A DNA stretch of 64,000 nt from Plantactinospora sp. KBS50 (GTDB lineage: Bacteria > Actinomycetota > Actinomycetes > Mycobacteriales > Micromonosporaceae). Below the pieces are notes generated by a model, which saw only the letters and a list, made by a program, of their open reading frames with translations, searched no databases and was not told the origin of the DNA. Position numbers and translations under genes: made by a program. The stretch spans positions 1,612,001-1,676,000 of the forward strand of contig NZ_CP022961.1 of NCBI RefSeq assembly GCF_002285795.1. The letters are read 5' to 3'. Positions 40,481-55,972 of the stretch are shown here, in pieces; position 1 is the first letter of the stretch, and each line of letters begins with the position of its first letter.

Positions 40481-40825
40481 GTTGATCCGGGCCGGCGCGA
40501 TCGACGCGGTCCGGGGTACGCGGGCGCCGGTCGGCGCCGTTCGGCGGAGGGCTTTCGCATCTGGTGGGACGCGTCCCGCATGACGGGAACCGTGGGCGAG
40601 CGGGCTACCTGAACGATAATTTGGGTACGTCGCGATACGTGACCCGGCGATTCCGGGTCGCGCAGGTGGCCACCGAGCCACCGAGCTGCCTCCAGGGTCA
40701 GACCGACCCGGGGTCACGCTGCCTCCGCTTCTCATCCCGGCGATCCCGGGGCCAGCCGGAGGGCGTTCAGCAGACCGCCAGCGTTGAGCCGGCCCGGCTC
40801 GACGCACCCTGGAAGGAACAGCCAC
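40481..40825 (+). other. long intergenic region, probable promoter and structured leader
   Basis: GATAAT at 40615-40620 (five of six to the -10 consensus) is the best promoter box. Between it and the 30-codon ORF are about 200 bases with several short inverted repeats, for example GACCCGG/CCGGGTC near 40640. No riboswitch class was recognised. Confidence 0.4.
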
Positions 40826-40918
40826 ATGGCCAGCAAGCCGAAGCCCGACACCGCCGCCGACGACGCCCGCGAGCAGGCCCGCAAGGCGCTCCAGACGTCG
40901 ATGGACACCCGGCAGTGA
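40826..40918 (+). CDS. 30-residue small protein
   Basis: An ATG with a strong GGAAGGA box eight bases upstream opens a 30-codon frame starting MASKPKPD and continuing as a charged amphipathic helix (DDAREQARKALQ). A perfect 14-bp hairpin begins eight bases after its stop. The tight fit of ribosome binding site, ORF and terminator makes it a real unit, although no function can be assigned. Confidence 0.65.
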   Translation: MASKPKPDTAADDAREQARKALQTSMDTRQ

Positions 40919-40926
40919 CCCGAGGT

Positions 40927-40959
40927 CCCCGCCGTCGGCGGTGAGCGCCGACGGCGGGG
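40927..40959 (+). terminator. hairpin terminator after the 30-codon gene
   Basis: Arms CCCCGCCGTCGGCG and its exact complement (40927-40940, 40946-40959) enclose GTGAG. No T-run follows. Confidence 0.75.
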
Positions 40960-41020
40960 CTCGCGCTGTAAGTAGCCAGTAGATTTGCGTCCCTTACGGG
41001 ACGTGCCACCATCGTGCCTC

Positions 41021-42352
41021 GTGAACCCGCCCAGCGCGCTCGCCGAGCCGTACGGCCGGCCCGGTGCCCGGCGGATCGCCGCGCTCGCCCTCCCCGCGCT
41101 GGTGGTGCTGGCCGCCGAGCCGCTGTACGTCCTCGTCGACACGGCCGTCGTGGGGCACCTCACCAGCGTCTCGCTGGCCGCGCTCGGCCTCGGCGGCTCG
41201 GTGCTGACCATCGCCGCCTGGCTCGGCACGGTGGTCGCGTACGGGACGACCGGCCGGGCCGCCCGGCTGTACGGCGCGGGGGACCGCACGGCCGCCGTGG
41301 CCGAGGGCGTGCAGTCCTCCTGGCTCGCGCTCTGCGCCGGACTGCTTGCCGTCCTGGTCATCGAGGCGGCCGCCGGTCCGCTCGCCCGGATGCTCGCCGG
41401 CGGTCCGGGGCCGGTGGCCTCGGCCACCGCGACCTGGCTGCGGGTGGCCGCGCTCGGCGCCCCCGGCCTGCTGCTCGCGGCGGCCGGCAACGGCTGGTTG
41501 CGCGGCATCCAGGACACCCGCCGGCCGCTGTACTTCGTGCTCGCCCCGAACCTGCTGTCGGCCGTGCTCTGCCCGCTGCTGGTCTATCCCGCCGGCCTGG
41601 GCCTGCTCGGCTCCGCGGTGGCCAACGCCGTCGCGCAGACGCTGTCCGGGCTGCTGTTCGGCTCCGCCCTGCTCGCCGAGCGGGTGCCGCTGCGCCCCCG
41701 GCCGGCGGTCATCCGCCGGCAACTCGCGCTCAGCCGGGACCTGTTGGTCCGCGGCGCCGCCTTCCAGGCCAGCTTCCTGTCCGCGACCACCGTGGCCGCC
41801 CGGTTCGGTGCGGCCGTGGTGGGCGCCCACCAGATCGCGGTCCAGCTCTGGTTCTTCACGGCGCTGGTTCTCGACGCGCTGGCCATCGCGGCGCAGGCGC
41901 TGGTGGGTTCGGCCCTCGGCGCCGGGGACGCGGCCCAGGCCCGCCGGCTGGCCCGCGGCCTCGCGGTCGCCGGCGGGCTCTGCGGGGTGGTGTTCGCCGT
42001 GCTGCTCGCGGCGGGCGCCGGCGTGGTGCCGGGCTGGTTCAGCACCGACCCGCAGGTGCGGGCGCAGGCAGTGATCGCCTGGCCGTGGCTCGCGGCCATG
42101 CAGCCGCTGGCCGGCGTGGTCTTCGCCCTCGACGGCGTGCTCATCGGCGCGGGCGACGTACGGTACCTGCGGGACCTGACCATCGTGGCGGCGCTCGGGG
42201 CGTTCCTTCCGGCCATCTGGATCGGGTACGCGCTCGATCTCGGTCTCGGCGGCATCTGGGCCGGCCTCACGCTGTTCGTGGTGGTACGGCTGGCGGCCCT
42301 GCTGCTGCGGCTGCGCTCCGGCCGCTGGGCGGTGACCGGCGCGACCCGGTGA
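41021..42352 (+). CDS. MATE family efflux transporter (DinF-like)
   Basis: The product has 443 residues from the GTG at 41021; an in-frame start at 40985 would add residues with no support. It shows twelve hydrophobic segments in two homologous halves, with the N-terminal PLYVLVDTAVVGHL typical of the DinF clade. It exports drugs or metabolites using Na+ or H+. A short hairpin (CGTCCC/GGGACG) lies just upstream. Confidence 0.92.
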   Translation: MNPPSALAEPYGRPGARRIAALALPALVVLAAEPLYVLVDTAVVGHLTSVSLAALGLGGSVLTIAAWLGTVVAYGTTGRAARLYGAGDRTAAVAEGVQSSWLALCAGLLAVLVIEAAAGPLARMLAGGPGPVASATATWLRVAALGAPGLLLAAAGNGWLRGIQDTRRPLYFVLAPNLLSAVLCPLLVYPAGLGLLGSAVANAVAQTLSGLLFGSALLAERVPLRPRPAVIRRQLALSRDLLVRGAAFQASFLSATTVAARFGAAVVGAHQIAVQLWFFTALVLDALAIAAQALVGSALGAGDAAQARRLARGLAVAGGLCGVVFAVLLAAGAGVVPGWFSTDPQVRAQAVIAWPWLAAMQPLAGVVFALDGVLIGAGDVRYLRDLTIVAALGAFLPAIWIGYALDLGLGGIWAGLTLFVVVRLAALLLRLRSGRWAVTGATR

Positions 42353-42481
42353 CGGTTCCCGGGTGCGGGCCGGGCGGACCGGTCAGGATTGAAGAAGCGC
42401 CGGTCACGGCGCCGCGGTTAGCGTGAGGGCCACGGCGTCGCCGCTCGGGCGGGCCGTTCCGCAGATCATCAAGGAGCGATC

Positions 42482-42838
42482 ATGGGCGACCCGTCCACCC
42501 TGGGTATCCGGACCGTGCTGCATCCCGTCTCCGACCTGGCGGCGGCCAAGGCGGTGTACGCCGCGCTGCTCGGCACCGCACCGCAGACCGACTCGCCGTA
42601 CTATGTCGGCTTCGACGCCGCGGGCCAGCAGATCGGGCTGGTGCCGGGCGGCGGACCGCAGGGCATGACCGGCCCGGTGGCCTACTGGCACGTGCCGGAC
42701 ATCGAGGCCAAGCTGGCCGAGGTGACCGCCGCGGGAGCCACCGTGCGGGAGCCGGCGCACGACGTCGGCGAGGGGCGGCTGGTGGCCACCGTGACCGACC
42801 CCGACGGCAACGTCCTCGGGCTGCTTCAGGACCGATGA
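42482..42838 (+). CDS. VOC family (glyoxalase-like) protein
   Basis: The product has 118 residues; the ATG is seven bases after AGGAG. Paired beta-alpha-beta-beta-beta units are seen, with IRTVLHPVSDLAAAKAVYAALLG at the start and VTDPDGNVLGLLQ at the end. The family includes dioxygenases, resistance proteins and isomerases. It lies 55 bp before the UvrA-like gene and may be co-expressed with it. Confidence 0.9.
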   Translation: MGDPSTLGIRTVLHPVSDLAAAKAVYAALLGTAPQTDSPYYVGFDAAGQQIGLVPGGGPQGMTGPVAYWHVPDIEAKLAEVTAAGATVREPAHDVGEGRLVATVTDPDGNVLGLLQDR

Positions 42839-42893
42839 GGGTGGACCAGGTCCGGCCGGCCGGACCTGGTACCCGGCAGAAGGTGGAGGAACT

Positions 42894-45280
<2,387 letters not shown>

Positions 45281-45341
45281 GGCGTGGATCGCGGGACGGG
45301 CTTTCGCGTCGTCCCGACCGCGTCTGGCAGGCTGGGGCACC

Positions 45342-46235
45342 GTGGACGCCGATGGACTGATCGTGGTGGACAAGCCGGCCGGGATGACCTCGCACGACGT
45401 GGTGGCCCGGGTGCGCCGGCTGGCCCGTACCCGCCGGGTGGGGCACGGCGGGACGCTGGACCCGATGGCCACCGGCGTGCTGGTGCTCGGCGTCGGCCGG
45501 GCCACCCGGCTGCTCACCTACGTGATCGGCGCCGACAAGAGCTACACGGCCACCGTGCGGCTGGGGCAGGCCACCGTGACCGACGACGCCGAGGGGGAGA
45601 TGACGGCCGAGACCCCGGCCGGGCACCTCACCGACGCGGCGGTCCGGGCCGCCTTCGCCGAGCTGACCGGCGAGATCGACCAGGTGCCGAGCGCGGTCAG
45701 CGCCATCAAGATCGACGGTCAGCGGGCGTACAAGCGGGTCCGCGAGGGTGAGTCGGTCGAGCTGGCCGCGCGGCGGGTCCGGATCGCCCGGTTGACCGTG
45801 CTGGCGATCCGCCGCGACGCCGGCCCGGTGGTCGAGGTGGACATCGAGGTGGACTGCTCGTCGGGGACGTACATCCGGGCCATCGCCCGGGACGCGGGCG
45901 CGGCGCTCGGGGTCGGCGGCCACCTGAGCGCGCTGCGCCGCACCGCGGTCGGCGGGTTCACCCTGGCCGAGGCGGCGACCCTGGCGGACCTGGCCGAACG
46001 CGCCGAGCGGACCGGCGCGGTGGTGGCGCTGGCGCCGGCCGAGGCGGCCCGCCGGTTCCTGCCGGTCCGCCAGGCCGAGCCGGCCGAGGAGCGGGTGCTC
46101 GGGCACGGCGGTCCGCTCACGCCGGCCGGCATCCCCGGACCGTACGCGGTGCTCGGCGCGGACGGCCGGCTGATCGCTATCGTCAGCGAGCGGGACGGCA
46201 AGGCCCGGCCGGAGATCGTGCTGGCGCCCGCCTGA
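45342..46235 (+). CDS. truB: tRNA pseudouridine(55) synthase TruB
   Basis: The product has 297 residues from a GTG at 45342. The catalytic Asp40 is in [12 protein letters not shown], with [29 protein letters not shown] and the [12 protein letters not shown] strand. A C-terminal PUA-like domain is present. It makes pseudouridine 55 in the T-loop of tRNAs. Confidence 0.96.
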   Translation: MDADGLIVVDKPAGMTSHDVVARVRRLARTRRVGHGGTLDPMATGVLVLGVGRATRLLTYVIGADKSYTATVRLGQATVTDDAEGEMTAETPAGHLTDAAVRAAFAELTGEIDQVPSAVSAIKIDGQRAYKRVREGESVELAARRVRIARLTVLAIRRDAGPVVEVDIEVDCSSGTYIRAIARDAGAALGVGGHLSALRRTAVGGFTLAEAATLADLAERAERTGAVVALAPAEAARRFLPVRQAEPAEERVLGHGGPLTPAGIPGPYAVLGADGRLIAIVSERDGKARPEIVLAPA

Positions 46236-46284
46236 GGCGGGCGCGGCGCGCCGACGGCGACGGTGATGGGGAGAGGGAAACGGG

Positions 46285-47234
46285 ATGCAGCGCTGGCGGG
46301 GGTACGAGGCGGTGCCGCGCGGCTGGGGACGTTCGGTCGTCACGATCGGGGTCTTCGACGGCGTGCACAAGGGGCACCAGGCGACCATCGGGCACACGGT
46401 CAAGCGGGCGCACGACCTGGGGGTGCGCTCCGTGGTGGTCACCTTCGACCCGCACCCCTCCGAGGTGGTCCGGCCGGGCTCGCACCCGGCCGTGCTCACC
46501 GAGCCGGGCCGCAAGGCGGAGCTGATCGAGGAACTCGGCGTGGACGTGCTCTGCGTGGTGCCGTTCACCCCCGAGTTCTCCCGGCTGAGCGCCGAGCGGT
46601 TCGTGCACGACATCCTGGTCGAGCATCTGCACGCCGCGCTGGTGGTGGTGGGGGAGAACTTCCGGTTCGGGCACCGGGCGGCCGGGGACGTGCCGCTGCT
46701 GGAGCGGCTGGGTCGGACCTTCGGGTTCGCCGTGGAGAACGGCCCGCTGATCGCCGACGACGGGACGGTCTTCTCCTCCACGTACATCCGGTCCTGCGTC
46801 GATGCCGGTGACGTGGCCGCGGCGGCCGCGGCGCTGGGCCGGCCGCACCGGCTGGGCGGGGTGGTGGTCCGCGGCGACCAGCGGGGCCGCGAGCTGGGCT
46901 TCCCGACCGCGAACCTGCTCTGCCACCGGTACGCGGCCGTCCCCGCGGACGGGGTGTACGCGGGATGGCTGGTCCGGGACGCCGCCCGCGGCGGGTCCGG
47001 GCCGGCCGGCCGGCTGCCGGCGGCGATCTCGATCGGGACCAACCCCACCTTCTCCGGGCCGGACCGCCGGGTCGAGGCGTACGTGCTGGACTTCGGCGGC
47101 GATCTCTACGGCGAGCGGCTGGCGCTGGACTTCGTGGCGCACCTGCGGGAGCAGCGCACCTACCGGGGGTGGAGCCGCTGATCGCGCAGATCGAGGAGGA
47201 TGTGGCCCAGACCCGGCGCCTGCTGCCGGGTTGA
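46285..47234 (+). CDS. ribF: bifunctional riboflavin kinase/FAD synthetase RibF, frame break near the 3' end
   Basis: The N-terminal FMN adenylyltransferase has GVFDGVHKGHQ and VVGENFRFGHRA; the kinase half has RGRELGFPTANL and VAHLREQRTYRG. As assembled the frame stops at 47181 (RGWSR). Adding one G to the GGGGG run at 47165-47169 gives the expected C-terminus VEPLIAQIEEDV and a stop at 47232, for 316 residues. It converts riboflavin to FMN and FAD. It follows truB by 49 bp, as in many genomes. Confidence 0.92.
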
Positions 47235-47378
47235 CCCGCGGTCCCGCGCCCCTGCCGGGCGGCGCCGGCGGAAGCTGGTAACCTGGCATGGACGTCGGGT
47301 GACCGACGGATGGCCTCGCGTGCCTGCTCGACGCCGCGGGTGCGAGGTTCACCATCAACCCACGGAATCAGGGAGAAA

Positions 47379-47648
47379 ATGGCGCTCGACCAGGACACCA
47401 AGAGCAAGATCCGGCAGGAGTACGCGACCGTCGAGGGCGACACCGGTTCGCCTGAGGTGCAGGTGGCCGTGCTCACCAAGCGGATCGCCGACCTCACCGA
47501 GCACCTGAAGGTGCACAAGCACGACCACCACAGCCGTCGTGGTCTGCTGCTGCTGGTCGGCCGCCGCCGGCGGCTGCTCAACTACCTGCAGAAGAAGGAC
47601 ATCAACCGCTACCGGTCGCTCATCGAGCGGCTCGGCCTGCGGCGGTGA
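47379..47648 (+). CDS. rpsO: 30S ribosomal protein S15
   Basis: The product has 89 residues, standard length, with GGGAGA before the [30 protein letters not shown] and [13 protein letters not shown] are the S15 signatures. It binds 16S rRNA and sits in the conserved rpsO-pnp order. Confidence 0.97.
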   Translation: MALDQDTKSKIRQEYATVEGDTGSPEVQVAVLTKRIADLTEHLKVHKHDHHSRRGLLLLVGRRRRLLNYLQKKDINRYRSLIERLGLRR

Positions 47649-47653
47649 CGGAC

Positions 47654-47682
47654 GGGGGGAGCGGCGGACCGCCGCTCCCCCC
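47654..47682 (+). terminator. strong hairpin between rpsO and pnp
   Basis: GGGGGGAGCGGCGG and its complement are separated by one base, so about eleven pairs with a five-base loop can form. In other bacteria this intergenic region holds a terminator and an RNase III site. Either role is possible here. Confidence 0.65.
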
Positions 47683-47872
47683 GCTGCCGTCCCACCGAAC
47701 AACAGGGGCCAGCGCGACCGCCCGCAAGGGAGCCGGATCAGCGCACCGGTCCTCGGTAGTGGCCCCCGGGCCGCCGGCCGCACCGGCACCCCGGGCGCTT
47801 CGATCGAAGACCGGCCGCCTGAGCGGCTCCGGCGAGGTCGTGGGCCCACGACCGAAGGAGTACGGAATACCC

Positions 47873-50227
47873 ATGACCGAGAATCGACTCGGCACCCAGC
47901 ACAGCAAGGCCGTGATCGACAACGGGGCGTTCGGCACCCGTGAGATCACCTTCTCCACCGGCCGGTTGGCCCGGCAGGCCGCCGGCTCGGTCGTCGCCCA
48001 GCTCGGCGAGACCGTCGTGCTCTCGGCGACCACCGCCGGCAAGCAGCCGAAGGAGCAGTTCGACTTCTTCCCGCTGACCGTGGACGTCGAGGAGCGGATG
48101 TACGCCGCGGGCCGGATCCCCGGCTCGTTCTTCCGCCGCGAGGGCCGCCCCAGCGAGGACGCCATCCTCACCTGCCGGCTCATCGACCGGCCGCTGCGCC
48201 CCTCGTTCGTGAAGGGCCTGCGCAACGAGGTCCAGGTCGTCGAGACCATCCTGGCGCTCGACCCGCAGCACCCGTACGACGTGGTCGCGATCAACGCCGC
48301 GTCGATGTCCACCAAGCTGTCCGGCCTGCCGTTCTCGGGCCCGATCGGCGCCACCCGGATGGCCCACGTGGACGGGCAGTGGGTGGCCTTCCCGACCCAC
48401 GAGGAGCTGTCCCGGGCGACCTTCGACATGGTGGTCGCCGGCCGCGCGCTGGCGGACGGCGACGTGGCGATCATGATGGTCGAGGCGGAGGCCACCGACC
48501 ACACCGTCGCGCTGGTCGCCGGCGGCGCCACCGCGCCGACCGAGGAGGTCGTGGCCAGCGGCCTGGAGGCCGCGAAGCCGGCCATCCGCGAGCTGTGCCG
48601 GGCACAGGGCGAGCTGGCCGACGCCGCCGCCAAGCCGGTGGTCGAGTTCCCGATCTTCCTGGACTACCAGGACGACGTGTTCGAGGCCGTCTCCGGTGCC
48701 GGCCGGTCCGAGGTCGCCGAGGCCCTCAAGATCGCCGGCAAGGCGGACCGCGAGGAGGCGCTCGACCGGATCAAGGCCCGGCTGCACGAGGACCTGGCGC
48801 CGCGGTTCGAGGGCCGGGAGAAGGAGATCAGCGCCGCGTTCCGGTCGCTGACCAAGTCCGAGGTACGCGCCCGGGTGCTGCGCGAGCAGGTCCGGATCGA
48901 CGGCCGGGGTCCGCGGGACATCCGGCCGCTGTCGGCCGAGGTCGGCGTGCTGCCCCGGGTGCACGGCTCGGCGCTGTTCGAGCGCGGCGAGACCCAGATC
49001 CTCGGCGTCACCACGCTGAACATGCTGCGCATGGAGCAGGCGCTGGACACGCTCTCGCCGGAGAAGTCCAAGCGCTACATGCACAACTACAACTTCCCGC
49101 CGTACTCCACCGGGGAGACCGGCCGGGTCGGTTCGCCGAAGCGGCGGGAGATCGGGCACGGCGCGCTCGCCGAGCGGGCGCTGATCCCGGTGCTGCCCTC
49201 GCGCGAGGAGTTCCCGTACGCGATCCGCCAGGTCTCCGAGGCGCTCGGCTCGAACGGCTCCACCTCGATGGGCTCGGTCTGCGCCTCCACGCTGGGTCTG
49301 CTCTCCGCCGGCGTGCCGCTGAAGGCGCCGGTCGCCGGCATCGCGATGGGCCTGATCTCCGACGAGGTCGAGGGCAAGACCGAGTACGTGACGCTGACCG
49401 ACATCCTCGGCGCCGAGGACGCGTTCGGCGACATGGACTTCAAGGTCGCCGGCACCCGGGAGTTCGTCACCGCGCTCCAGCTCGACACCAAGCTCGACGG
49501 CATCCCGTCGGACGTGCTGGCCGCCGCGCTCCAGCAGGCGCACGACGCCCGGCACACCATCCTGGACGTGATGCAGCGGGCCATCGAGGCTCCGGCCGAG
49601 ATGTCCGACTACGCGCCGCGGGTCACCACCGTGAAGATCCCGGTCGACAAGATCGGCATGGTGATCGGGCCGAAGGGCCAGACCATCAACGCCATCCAGG
49701 ACGAGACCGGCGCCGAGATCTCCATCGAGGACGACGGCACGATCTACGTCGGGGCCACCAACGGCCCGTCGGCGCAGGCGGCGGTCGAGCGGATCAACGC
49801 GATCGCCAACCCGACCCTGCCGAAGCTGGGCGACAAGTTCCTCGGCACCGTGGTCAAGACCGCGGCGTTCGGCGCGTTCATCTCGCTGCTGCCCGGCCGG
49901 GACGGCCTGCTGCACATCTCGAAGGTGGGCGACGGCAAGCGGGTCGAGCGGGTCGAGGACCACCTCAACGTCGGCGACCGGGTCGAGGTGCAGATCGCGG
50001 ACATCGACGCCCGGGGCAAGATCTACCTGGACAAGGTCCGTCCGGAGGGCGCCGAGGCGCCGGCGGAGGCCGGCGCGGGCGACCGGCCCGGCGGCCGGGA
50101 CCGGGGCGACCGTGGCCCGCGCGACCGGGGTGACCGGGAGCGCGGTGACCGCGGCCCGCGCGGCGACGACGGCGAGCGTGGCGGTGGCGACGGTGGCGAG
50201 CGGCGCCGCCGGACCCGGCACAGCTGA
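47873..50227 (+). CDS. pnp: polyribonucleotide nucleotidyltransferase (PNPase)
   Basis: The product has 784 residues. It has two RNase PH-like domains ([28 protein letters not shown]), a KH domain with [11 protein letters not shown], an S1 domain with [17 protein letters not shown], and an Arg/Gly/Asp-rich tail ([17 protein letters not shown]). It degrades RNA from the 3' end and adds tails. An AGGAG about 13 bases upstream of the ATG is rather distant. Confidence 0.96.
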   Translation: MTENRLGTQHSKAVIDNGAFGTREITFSTGRLARQAAGSVVAQLGETVVLSATTAGKQPKEQFDFFPLTVDVEERMYAAGRIPGSFFRREGRPSEDAILTCRLIDRPLRPSFVKGLRNEVQVVETILALDPQHPYDVVAINAASMSTKLSGLPFSGPIGATRMAHVDGQWVAFPTHEELSRATFDMVVAGRALADGDVAIMMVEAEATDHTVALVAGGATAPTEEVVASGLEAAKPAIRELCRAQGELADAAAKPVVEFPIFLDYQDDVFEAVSGAGRSEVAEALKIAGKADREEALDRIKARLHEDLAPRFEGREKEISAAFRSLTKSEVRARVLREQVRIDGRGPRDIRPLSAEVGVLPRVHGSALFERGETQILGVTTLNMLRMEQALDTLSPEKSKRYMHNYNFPPYSTGETGRVGSPKRREIGHGALAERALIPVLPSREEFPYAIRQVSEALGSNGSTSMGSVCASTLGLLSAGVPLKAPVAGIAMGLISDEVEGKTEYVTLTDILGAEDAFGDMDFKVAGTREFVTALQLDTKLDGIPSDVLAAALQQAHDARHTILDVMQRAIEAPAEMSDYAPRVTTVKIPVDKIGMVIGPKGQTINAIQDETGAEISIEDDGTIYVGATNGPSAQAAVERINAIANPTLPKLGDKFLGTVVKTAAFGAFISLLPGRDGLLHISKVGDGKRVERVEDHLNVGDRVEVQIADIDARGKIYLDKVRPEGAEAPAEAGAGDRPGGRDRGDRGPRDRGDRERGDRGPRGDDGERGGGDGGERRRRTRHS

Positions 50228-50236
50228 CCGATCGCG

Positions 50237-53434
<3,198 letters not shown>

Positions 53435-53508
53435 CGTGCCCCACCCTCCCTCGACCAGGCCGTCCGTCGTCCTCCGAGCCTAGGCCGGGGGACCGACAGT
53501 CCCGGCGG

Positions 53509-54081
53509 TCAGGCCGTCTCGGCGGGCACCCCGACGTGCAGCCGAAGCTGCGGAACCAGCATGTCGTCCACGTCCAGCGCGCGGGCGGCGCCATCCGGCT
53601 CCCAGCCGGCGCTGCCCAGGAACCGGCGGGTGGCATCGTCCCCGTCGAAGGCCCAGGCCACCGCCGAGGTCAGCCCGTCGGACCGCCACAGGTCGACCGC
53701 CGCCGCGAGCAGCCGGCTGCCGTGCCCCCGCCGACCCCAGCGCGGCTCCACCAGCAGGTCGGTGATCGCGGCGACCTCGGGGCCGAGCGCCTCGGCCGGC
53801 TCGTTGGGGGCCAGCGCCTGCTGGTCGACTGGCCCGGAGGCGACGAATCCCACCAGATACGATTGTTCGGCCTGTTCGACGGCGACCAGCACGCGGTGCC
53901 GGTCCGACGGCGGCGCCTCCACCGCGGAGCGCCACTGCCGGGCCATCGACTCCTCGTCGAGCCGGTCGAGCACGTGCCTCGGGAGCAGCCGGCGATAGGC
54001 GACCCGCCAGGTCGCGAGCTGGATCCGTGCAATCTCGCCGGCGTCCGACGGACGCGCCGGGCGGACGTACCCCGTAGCCAT
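53509..54081 (-). CDS. GNAT family N-acetyltransferase
   Basis: The product has 190 residues. It has RPARPSDAGEIARIQLATWR, a central beta-sheet (HRVLVAVEQAEQSYLVGFV) and the acetyl-CoA loop RRGHGSRLLAAAVD. TAGGCT lies eight bases before the ATG on the minus strand, so the transcript may be leaderless. The substrate is unknown. Confidence 0.88.
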   Translation of the reverse strand: MATGYVRPARPSDAGEIARIQLATWRVAYRRLLPRHVLDRLDEESMARQWRSAVEAPPSDRHRVLVAVEQAEQSYLVGFVASGPVDQQALAPNEPAEALGPEVAAITDLLVEPRWGRRGHGSRLLAAAVDLWRSDGLTSAVAWAFDGDDATRRFLGSAGWEPDGAARALDVDDMLVPQLRLHVGVPAETA

Positions 54082-54116
54082 GACTGGGAAGCCTACGCAG
54101 GATGGGGGGAGCGGCG

Positions 54117-55436
54117 ATGCCGCAGGGTGCCCTCGGGCGGACCCGTGCCCAGGTGCTCGCCGTCGCGATCCTGGCGGCCGGCGTGGCGGTCTTCGTCGCG
54201 GTCACCTCCGCCCGGCACGGCTTCTTCGATCTCAAGGTCTACTCCGGGGCCATCCGGTACTGGGTGCACGACCGCGGCGACATCTACGACTATCTCAAGC
54301 CCAACAGCACGTACGGCTTCACCTACCCGCCGTTCGCGGCGTTCGCGATGCTGCCGATGGCCTACCTGCCGTGGTCGGCGACGATCGTGCTGAGCGTGCT
54401 GGCCACCGCCGTGGTCAGCGTGCTGGTGCTGTGGTGGCTGGTCGGCCCGCTGGCCCGGTACGCGGGCTGGCCGGCCTGGTTCACCCTGGCCGTGGCCGCC
54501 TGCCTGGCCGCCGCCTTCGAACCGATGCGCGAGACGGTGCTCTTCGGCCAGGTGAACATGCTGCTGCTGTTCCTGGTCGGCGCCGACGTGCTGTTCCTGG
54601 TCGCCGACCGGACCCCGGGCGGGACGCCGGTGCCGGCCCGGTGGCGCCGGTACGCCGGGATCGGCGTGGGGCTGGCCACCGCCATCAAGCTGACGCCCGG
54701 GGTGTTCATCGTCTACCTGCTGGTGACCCGCCGGTGGCGGGCGGCGCTGGTCGCCGCCGGCACCGCGGCGGGCGCCACGGTGCTCGCCGCGGCAGTCGCG
54801 CCGGACGCCGCCCGGGTGTTCTGGACCGACGCGCTGTGGAACACCGACCGGGTCGGCTCGCTGGCGTACATCTCGAACCAGTCGTTGCAGGGCCTGGTGG
54901 CCCGGCTGCACCCGGCCCAGCCGAACCAGACGGTCTGGCTCGGGCTGGTGCTGCTGGCGCTGCTCGGCTGGGCCTGGCGCGCCCGCAGCGCGGTGCGGGC
55001 CCGGGACGAGGCGGCCGGGTTCGCCCTGACCGGCGTGCTGGGCTGTCTGATCAGCCCGGTCACCTGGGTACACCACCTGGTCTGGCTGCTGCCGGCGCTG
55101 GCCCTTCTGGTCGACAACGGGGTACGCGCCGCCGGGCGCCGCCGGTGGGCGCTGCTGGGACTCGCCGGGGTGCTCTACGCGCTGCTGTGCAGCCGGCTGG
55201 TCTGGTGGTGGGAGGACGGGTCGGCCGGCGTCACCGGCTTCCTCGGCAGCAACGCGTACGTCTGGGCCAGCCTCGCGCTGCTGGTGGCGTTGCCGGTGCG
55301 GGATCGCCGTGCGGTGCCCGCAGGTCGGTCAGCCGGGGACGAGCCGGCCGGTGTAGCGCACCTCGACCAGCCCGAGCGGGGGACGGCCGGCGGATCGCTT
55401 GATTTCGTAGGTCGACCGCTCGCCGTCGGCGACTAG
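54117..55436 (+). CDS. glycosyltransferase family 87 (DUF2029) mannosyltransferase-like protein
   Basis: The product has 439 residues from the ATG at 54117, chosen for GGGGGAG seven bases upstream; an ATG at 54102 is alternative. About ten membrane helices are seen, with the GT-C acidic loop FDLKVYSGAIRYW and YGFTYPPFAAF. Family members transfer polyprenyl-linked mannose in cell-envelope glycolipid synthesis. The last 36 codons lie antisense to the 3' end of the neighbouring GNAT gene, so the true C-terminus is uncertain. Confidence 0.85.
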   Translation: MPQGALGRTRAQVLAVAILAAGVAVFVAVTSARHGFFDLKVYSGAIRYWVHDRGDIYDYLKPNSTYGFTYPPFAAFAMLPMAYLPWSATIVLSVLATAVVSVLVLWWLVGPLARYAGWPAWFTLAVAACLAAAFEPMRETVLFGQVNMLLLFLVGADVLFLVADRTPGGTPVPARWRRYAGIGVGLATAIKLTPGVFIVYLLVTRRWRAALVAAGTAAGATVLAAAVAPDAARVFWTDALWNTDRVGSLAYISNQSLQGLVARLHPAQPNQTVWLGLVLLALLGWAWRARSAVRARDEAAGFALTGVLGCLISPVTWVHHLVWLLPALALLVDNGVRAAGRRRWALLGLAGVLYALLCSRLVWWWEDGSAGVTGFLGSNAYVWASLALLVALPVRDRRAVPAGRSAGDEPAGVAHLDQPERGTAGGSLDFVGRPLAVGD

Positions 55437-55883
55437 CCCGGACCGCTCGTAGAACGACCGGCCCCGGCGGTTCTCCGCCAGCACCCACAGCCGCAGCTCG
55501 GCCCAGCCGTGTTCGGCGAGGCCGGCGCGGGCCGCCGTGAACAACGCCCGGCCCACCCCGGTGCCCCACCGCGCCGGATCCACGTAGAGCGCCACGACCT
55601 CCCCGTACGCGTGATCCAGCCGGTCCCGGTCCTGCTCGATCCGGTACGGGCCGAAGGTGGTGAATCCGGCGACCCCGGCGGCGTCCTCGGCGAGCAGGGT
55701 CCGGAACGGGTGGTCGGGCGCGGCCGTGCCGAGGTCCCGGCGCCGCTGCGCCCAGGTGTCCGGGTTCAGCAGCGCCAGCCGCTCGTCCGGGATGATGCCG
55801 GCGTACCCGGACCGCCAGGAGCGGACGTGTACCGCAGCGATGGCCGCGGCGTCCCCGGGTTCCTCCGGCCGGATGATGTCCAC
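55329..55883 (-). CDS. GNAT family N-acetyltransferase
   Basis: The product has 184 residues from a GTG. It has [42 protein letters not shown] as the acetyl-CoA site, and [22 protein letters not shown] typical of the family. Its 3' end overlaps the convergent glycosyltransferase gene by 108 bases. The substrate is unknown. Confidence 0.88.
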   Translation of the reverse strand: MDIIRPEEPGDAAAIAAVHVRSWRSGYAGIIPDERLALLNPDTWAQRRRDLGTAAPDHPFRTLLAEDAAGVAGFTTFGPYRIEQDRDRLDHAYGEVVALYVDPARWGTGVGRALFTAARAGLAEHGWAELRLWVLAENRRGRSFYERSGLVADGERSTYEIKRSAGRPPLGLVEVRYTGRLVPG

Positions 55884-55972
55884 CGCCCAGTTCTAGCCGT
55901 CCCCGGCCGGCCGATCCAGCGTCCACCCGGGGTGACCCGGATTGTCGCTCCACTGGGCTACGGTGCTCAGCG

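Noticed and set aside
40621-40825. Riboswitch in front of the 30-codon gene
   Set aside because: Inverted repeats are present, but no conserved core of a known class could be recognised by eye.
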